9,198 bases of DNA from NCBI GenBank assembly GCA_023437755.1, contig JAEZFJ010000298.1, forward strand, positions 1-9,198, given 5' to 3'. A model generated the notes under the pieces. That model was not told the origin of the DNA, ran no database searches, and saw nothing but the letters and a program-made list of their open reading frames with translations. The DNA is from Pseudomonadota bacterium (GTDB lineage: Bacteria; Pseudomonadota; Alphaproteobacteria; Rhizobiales; Devosiaceae). Each line of letters starts with the position of its first letter. The first letter of the stretch is position 1. Position numbers and translations under genes: made by a program. This document shows, piece by piece, positions 6,858 to 9,198 of the stretch.

Positions 6858-6871
6858 GATCAATGAGTCAA
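6843..6871 (-). promoter_or_regulatory. Candidate gcrA promoter under the CtrA site
   Basis: On the minus strand TTGACT (6871-6866) is followed after 17 bases by ATTTTA (6848-6843). The -35 overlaps a GANTC site and the -10 lies within the CtrA box. This would give a leader of about 170 bases before gcrA. The -10 is a moderate match, so a promoter closer to the gene is possible. Confidence 0.35.
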
Positions 6872-6894
6872 ATCAGTCACTTGCGGGCGAATGA

Positions 6895-6923
6895 TTGACT
6901 TCGGAAGCGATTTCGCCCTAACT
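6895..6923 (+). promoter_or_regulatory. Candidate argD promoter
   Basis: TTGACT (6895-6900), 17 bases, CTAACT (6918-6923). The -10 region also resembles the GCTANAWC form described for Caulobacter. Predicted transcription start is near 6930, immediately before the hairpin at 6933-6959. By-eye match only. Confidence 0.4.
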
Positions 6924-6932
6924 CCACTGCCG

Positions 6933-6983
6933 AAAACGCGCTGCAAACAAGCGCGTTTTTGGTTTTTGTGGCGCTTTTGCCAC
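6933..6983 (+). promoter_or_regulatory. Hairpin plus T-tract and second hairpin in the argD leader, attenuator-like
   Basis: AAAACGCGC (6933-6941) pairs perfectly with GCGCGTTTT (6951-6959) and is followed by T, GG and TTTTT (6963-6967), the form of an intrinsic terminator reading toward argD. A second hairpin follows: GTGGC (6968-6972), 6-base loop, GCCAC (6979-6983). AAGCGC (6949-6954) can instead pair with GCGCTT (6971-6976), which would break both hairpins. It lies about 20-70 bases upstream of the argD ribosome-binding site. It may be an attenuator, a 5' stabilising stem, or the end of a short upstream RNA. Confidence 0.45.
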
Positions 6984-7016
6984 GCTCTGAATGCCACCCC
7001 TGAAAGGAAGGCCCCC

Positions 7017-8216
7017 ATGTCTGCGCTCTACGGCACGTATGCCCGGTCCGATCTCGCTTTCGAGCGGGGCGAGGGCATGCGACTGTACGACCAGCAGGGC
7101 CGAGAGTATCTCGATTTCCACTCCGGCATCGCCGTCAATGCCCTTGGCCACGCCGACCCGCATCTGGTGTCGACGCTGAAGGCGGCCGCCGAAAAGATCT
7201 GGCACACCTCCAACGTCTTCACCATTCCTGAGCAGGAACGGCTGGGGCAGCGGCTGGTCGACCTCACCTTTGCCGATCGGGTGTTCTTCACCAATTCGGG
7301 CGCCGAGGCGATCGAGTGCGCCATCAAGACGGCGCGGCACCATTTCTTCGCCAAGGGCGAGCCGGACCGCTACGAGATTATCGCCTTCACCGGCTCCTTC
7401 CATGGCCGGACCCTGGGCACCATCGCTGCCGGCGGCAACCCGTCCTATCTCGAAGGCTTCGGTCCGCCGGTGCCCGGCTTCAAGCACACCAGGCCGGGTG
7501 ACCTCGAGGCGGTGAAGGCGCTGATCGGCCCGCAGACCTGCGGCATTCTGATCGAACCGGTTCAGGGCGAGGGCGGCGTCACCGCCATGTCCGCTGAATT
7601 CATGCAGGGACTGCGCCGGCTCTGCGACGAGCACGGCCTTGTCCTTATTCTTGATGAAGTGCAGTGCGGCTTCGGCCGCACCGGGCGCTTCTTTGCCTAT
7701 GAATGGGCCGGCATCACCCCTGACATCGTGGCGGTGGCCAAGGCCATCGGCGGCGGCTTCCCGCTCGGGGCGTGCCTCGCGACCGAGGAAGTTGCTGCCT
7801 CCATGGTGCCCGGCACCCATGGCTCGACCTATGGCGGCAACCCGCTCGCCTGCACCGTCGGCAATGCCGTGCTCGACCGCATCACCGCCCCCGGCTTCCT
7901 CGATCATGTGAACCAGATGGGCCAGCGCCTCGGCTGGCACCTGCAGCAGCTCGCGCAGAAATACCCCGACTACGTGCTCGAGATGCGCGGCAAGGGCCTG
8001 CTCGCGGGTATCAAGATCGCGCCGCCGGTGCGCGACTTCGTCGCTCGCCTGCGCGATGACCACCAGCTGCTTGCGATCGGCGCCGGCGACAACGTCCTGC
8101 GCCTGATCCCGCCGCTGATCATCGCCGAAGCCGACATCGAGGAGGCCATGGGCAAGCTCGGCGCCGCCTTCGATGCCATAGAGGCCGAAACCGCCTCGAC
8201 CGCCGCGGCGAGCTGA
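7017..8216 (+). CDS. argD: Acetylornithine aminotransferase
   Basis: 399 residues, typical for ArgD. It transfers an amino group from glutamate to N-acetylglutamate semialdehyde to give N-acetylornithine; PLP-dependent, cytosolic. Class III aminotransferase features seen: SGIAVNALGH (36-45), TNSGAEAIECA (92-102) for phosphate binding, SFHGRTLG (127-134), EPVQGEGGV (180-188), LDEVQCGFGRTG (212-223) with D213 at the pyridine nitrogen, K242 in AVAKAIGGGFPLGA as the Schiff-base lysine, and HGSTYGGNPLA (268-278). The start is ATG 7017, with GAAAGGAAGG (7002-7011) just upstream. The frame is open further back to an ATG at 6891, but those 42 codons run through the hairpin region and have no family similarity. 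A related succinylornithine or GABA aminotransferase role is unlikely because argF follows on the same strand. The 232-base gap to argF is long for a simple operon. Confidence 0.95.
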   Translation: MSALYGTYARSDLAFERGEGMRLYDQQGREYLDFHSGIAVNALGHADPHLVSTLKAAAEKIWHTSNVFTIPEQERLGQRLVDLTFADRVFFTNSGAEAIECAIKTARHHFFAKGEPDRYEIIAFTGSFHGRTLGTIAAGGNPSYLEGFGPPVPGFKHTRPGDLEAVKALIGPQTCGILIEPVQGEGGVTAMSAEFMQGLRRLCDEHGLVLILDEVQCGFGRTGRFFAYEWAGITPDIVAVAKAIGGGFPLGACLATEEVAASMVPGTHGSTYGGNPLACTVGNAVLDRITAPGFLDHVNQMGQRLGWHLQQLAQKYPDYVLEMRGKGLLAGIKIAPPVRDFVARLRDDHQLLAIGAGDNVLRLIPPLIIAEADIEEAMGKLGAAFDAIEAETASTAAAS

Positions 8217-8218
8217 CG

Positions 8219-8275
8219 ATGCTGGTCTTCTACCATTTCGGCCGTCGCCGACGCGGTTTGTTCCCTCCGCCCTGA
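8219..8275 (+). CDS. Putative 18-residue leader peptide with four consecutive Arg codons
   Basis: MLVFYHFGRRRRGLFPPP starts 2 bases after the argD stop and ends at a TGA in the loop of the hairpin at 8267-8282. Codons 9-12 are CGT CGC CGA CGC, all arginine, in the gap before an arginine biosynthesis gene, and the frame ends in three prolines. No Shine-Dalgarno precedes the ATG, so translation would depend on coupling to argD. This may be a regulatory leader sensing charged Arg-tRNA, but a chance short frame is quite possible in GC-rich DNA. Confidence 0.3.
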   Translation: MLVFYHFGRRRRGLFPPP

Positions 8276-8286
8276 GGGGCGGACGG
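8263..8286. other. GC-rich hairpin after argD
   Basis: TCCGCCC (8266-8272), loop TGAG, GGGCGGA (8277-8283), extendable past one mismatch by CC/GG. No T-tract follows on either strand, so it is not a classic terminator. The right arm can instead pair with CCGTCGCC (8242-8249), within the Arg codons of the small frame, with one bulged base. Confidence 0.5.
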
Positions 8287-8308
8287 GGATCAGGCCCCAC
8301 CACACACT

Positions 8309-8382
8309 CGGTGTCACCCGGCCTCGAGCCGGGGTCCATCCTGAGATGGAGACCAGTCCCTGCTTTCGCCGGGATGACACCG
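8309..8382. repeat. Composite extragenic palindromic repeat
   Basis: CGGTGTCACCCGGC (8309-8322) and GCCGGGATGACACCG (8368-8382) are reverse complements apart from one missing base. Inside are two smaller hairpins: CCCGGC-CTCGA-GCCGGG (8317-8333) and TCCATC-CTGA-GATGGA (8335-8350). The arms resemble a dispersed repeat I recall from alphaproteobacterial genomes (GTCATCCCGGC forms). It lies between argD and argF, so it would be transcribed if the two are co-transcribed and could set their relative expression. Confidence 0.65.
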
Positions 8383-8448
8383 GAATTGTTAAAGGTTCAC
8401 GATGTCCCTTCGGACACAGGACCCAAGCGTCACAAAGGACCCCGGCCC

Positions 8449-9198
8449 ATGACCACGACCGGCACCCCAAGGCATTTTCTTTCGATCGATGATTTCACCT
8501 ATCCCGAGCTGCGCGGCATGCTCGACACCGCCCTGTCGCTGAAGGGACGCCTCAGGGAAGGCGACCGCCCGCAGCCGCTCAAGGACAAGGTGCTGGCGAT
8601 GATCTTCGAGCGCCAGTCCACCCGCACCCGCGTCAGCTTCGACGTCGGCATGCGCCAGCTCGGCGGCGAGACCATCATGCTGTCCGGCCAGGAGATGCAG
8701 CTCAGCCGCGAGGAGACCCTCGAGGACACCGCCAAGGTCATGAGCCGCTATGTGGATGCGATCATGATCCGCATCCTCTCCCACGCCGACCTGCTCGAGC
8801 TTGCCGAAGGCGCCACGGTGCCGGTCATCAACGGACTCACCCGCCGCGCTCACCCGTGCCAGATCATGGCCGACCTCATGACCTTCGAGGAGCATCGCGG
8901 CAATATCAGCGGTGCCAAGGTCGCCTGGGTCGGCGACAGCAACAACGTGCTCCACTCCTGGGTCAACGCCGCCGAGCTCTTCGGCTGCCAGCTGACCATC
9001 GCCACGCCGGACGAATACAGCCCCGAAAAGGACCTGATGGACGACATCCGCCGGGCCGGGGACGCGGTGCGGCTGATCGAGGATCCGCGCGAGGCTGTGG
9101 CAGGTGCCGATCTTGTGATTACCGACACCTGGGTTTCCATGGGCGACGTCGATGCTGCCGAGCGCCGCCGGGTCTTGAAACCCTACCAGGTCAACACC
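8449..9198 (+). CDS. argF: Ornithine carbamoyltransferase, C-terminus beyond the window
   Basis: The first 250 residues are present; family members have about 300-335, so roughly the last 50-80 are missing. It joins ornithine and carbamoyl phosphate to give citrulline in arginine synthesis, as a cytosolic trimer. The carbamoyl-phosphate loop is QSTRTRVSF (56-64), with S57-T58-R59-T60-R61 intact. HPCQIMADLMTF (135-146) carries the H-P-C-Q motif, WVGDSNN (160-166) follows, and the ornithine-binding DTWVSMGD (226-233) has the S-M-G loop. The usual C-terminal HCLP motif lies beyond the edge. The start ATG 8449 has AAAGGA (8434-8439) upstream with about 9 bases spacing. The segment before HPCQ reads NGLTRRA, where many relatives have NGLTD; I take this as lineage variation. 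The upstream gap holds the small Arg-rich frame, the hairpin and the composite repeat; a TGTCC-CTTC-GGACA hairpin lies around 8403-8416. Confidence 0.95.
   Translation, partial: MTTTGTPRHFLSIDDFTYPELRGMLDTALSLKGRLREGDRPQPLKDKVLAMIFERQSTRTRVSFDVGMRQLGGETIMLSGQEMQLSREETLEDTAKVMSRYVDAIMIRILSHADLLELAEGATVPVINGLTRRAHPCQIMADLMTFEEHRGNISGAKVAWVGDSNNVLHSWVNAAELFGCQLTIATPDEYSPEKDLMDDIRRAGDAVRLIEDPREAVAGADLVITDTWVSMGDVDAAERRRVLKPYQVNT

Larger units (their letters stand above)
6674..6869. promoter_or_regulatory. Cluster of four GANTC (CcrM) sites upstream of gcrA
   Basis: GANTC occurs at 6674-6678 (GAATC), 6795-6799 (GAATC), 6808-6812 (GAGTC) and 6865-6869 (GAGTC). By eye the rest of the window has only six (starting at 2570, 3471, 4765, 5451, 6321 and 8834). 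GANTC is the CcrM adenine-methylation target, and GcrA acts at methylated GANTC promoters. Autoregulation of gcrA by methylation state is therefore a reasonable inference. Confidence 0.7.

Noticed and set aside
6891..7016. Upstream extension of argD starting at ATG 6891
   Set aside because: The 42 extra residues have no family similarity and pass through the hairpins. The strong ribosome-binding site is at 7002-7011, directly before ATG 7017.
8263..8286. Hairpin after argD as a rho-independent terminator
   Set aside because: Neither strand has a T-tract after the stem, so I list it only as a hairpin.
6918..8339. 473-codon open frame on the minus strand
   Set aside because: It is antisense to argD, whose motifs and ribosome-binding site are unambiguous.
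8387..8394. TTAA at 8389 as a second CtrA site
   Set aside because: Only a half site, with no partner TTAA seven bases away.

Overview
This window reads as ordinary chromosomal DNA of an alphaproteobacterium, most likely order Hyphomicrobiales (Devosia-like or a relative; the genus is inference). The evidence is the high GC content, a GcrA cell-cycle regulator, a full CtrA-type site and GANTC (CcrM) sites in its upstream region, a gcrA/argD/argF neighbourhood that I recall from other Hyphomicrobiales, and short palindromic extragenic repeats typical of these genomes. I see no phage, transposase, tRNA, rRNA or CRISPR array.

Layout, left to right. Positions 1-147 (minus) hold the N-terminus of a membrane-bound PQQ-dependent glucose-type dehydrogenase. 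Positions 222-3297 (minus) hold a two-gene light-sensing unit: heme oxygenase bphO makes biliverdin, and the overlapping bphP encodes a bacteriophytochrome with an HWE histidine kinase and a fused C-terminal receiver. Positions 3411-4322 (minus) hold a 2-keto-3-deoxygluconate kinase (kdgK), divergent from a mannitol-dehydrogenase-family oxidoreductase (4441-5910, plus) that probably acts on D-mannonate/fructuronate. Together they suggest a hexuronate route into KDG-6-phosphate.

After a palindromic repeat (5931-6012) and a clear intrinsic terminator (6044-6069) comes gcrA (minus, 6094-6663). It is divergent from argD (7017-8216, plus), which is followed by argF (8449 to the window end, partial), two steps of arginine synthesis. 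The 353-base gcrA/argD intergenic region is the most information-dense non-coding DNA here. It has a perfect TTAA-N7-TTAAC CtrA motif, four GANTC sites within 196 bases (only six others seen by eye in the rest of the window), inverted repeats, and a hairpin plus T-tract just upstream of argD.

The 232-base argD-argF gap holds an 18-codon reading frame with four consecutive Arg codons, starting 2 bases after the argD stop and ending in the loop of a GC-rich hairpin. It also holds a 74-bp composite palindromic repeat. I see no clearly new protein system. The best leads are regulatory: cell-cycle and methylation control of gcrA, and possible leader-based control of argD and argF.
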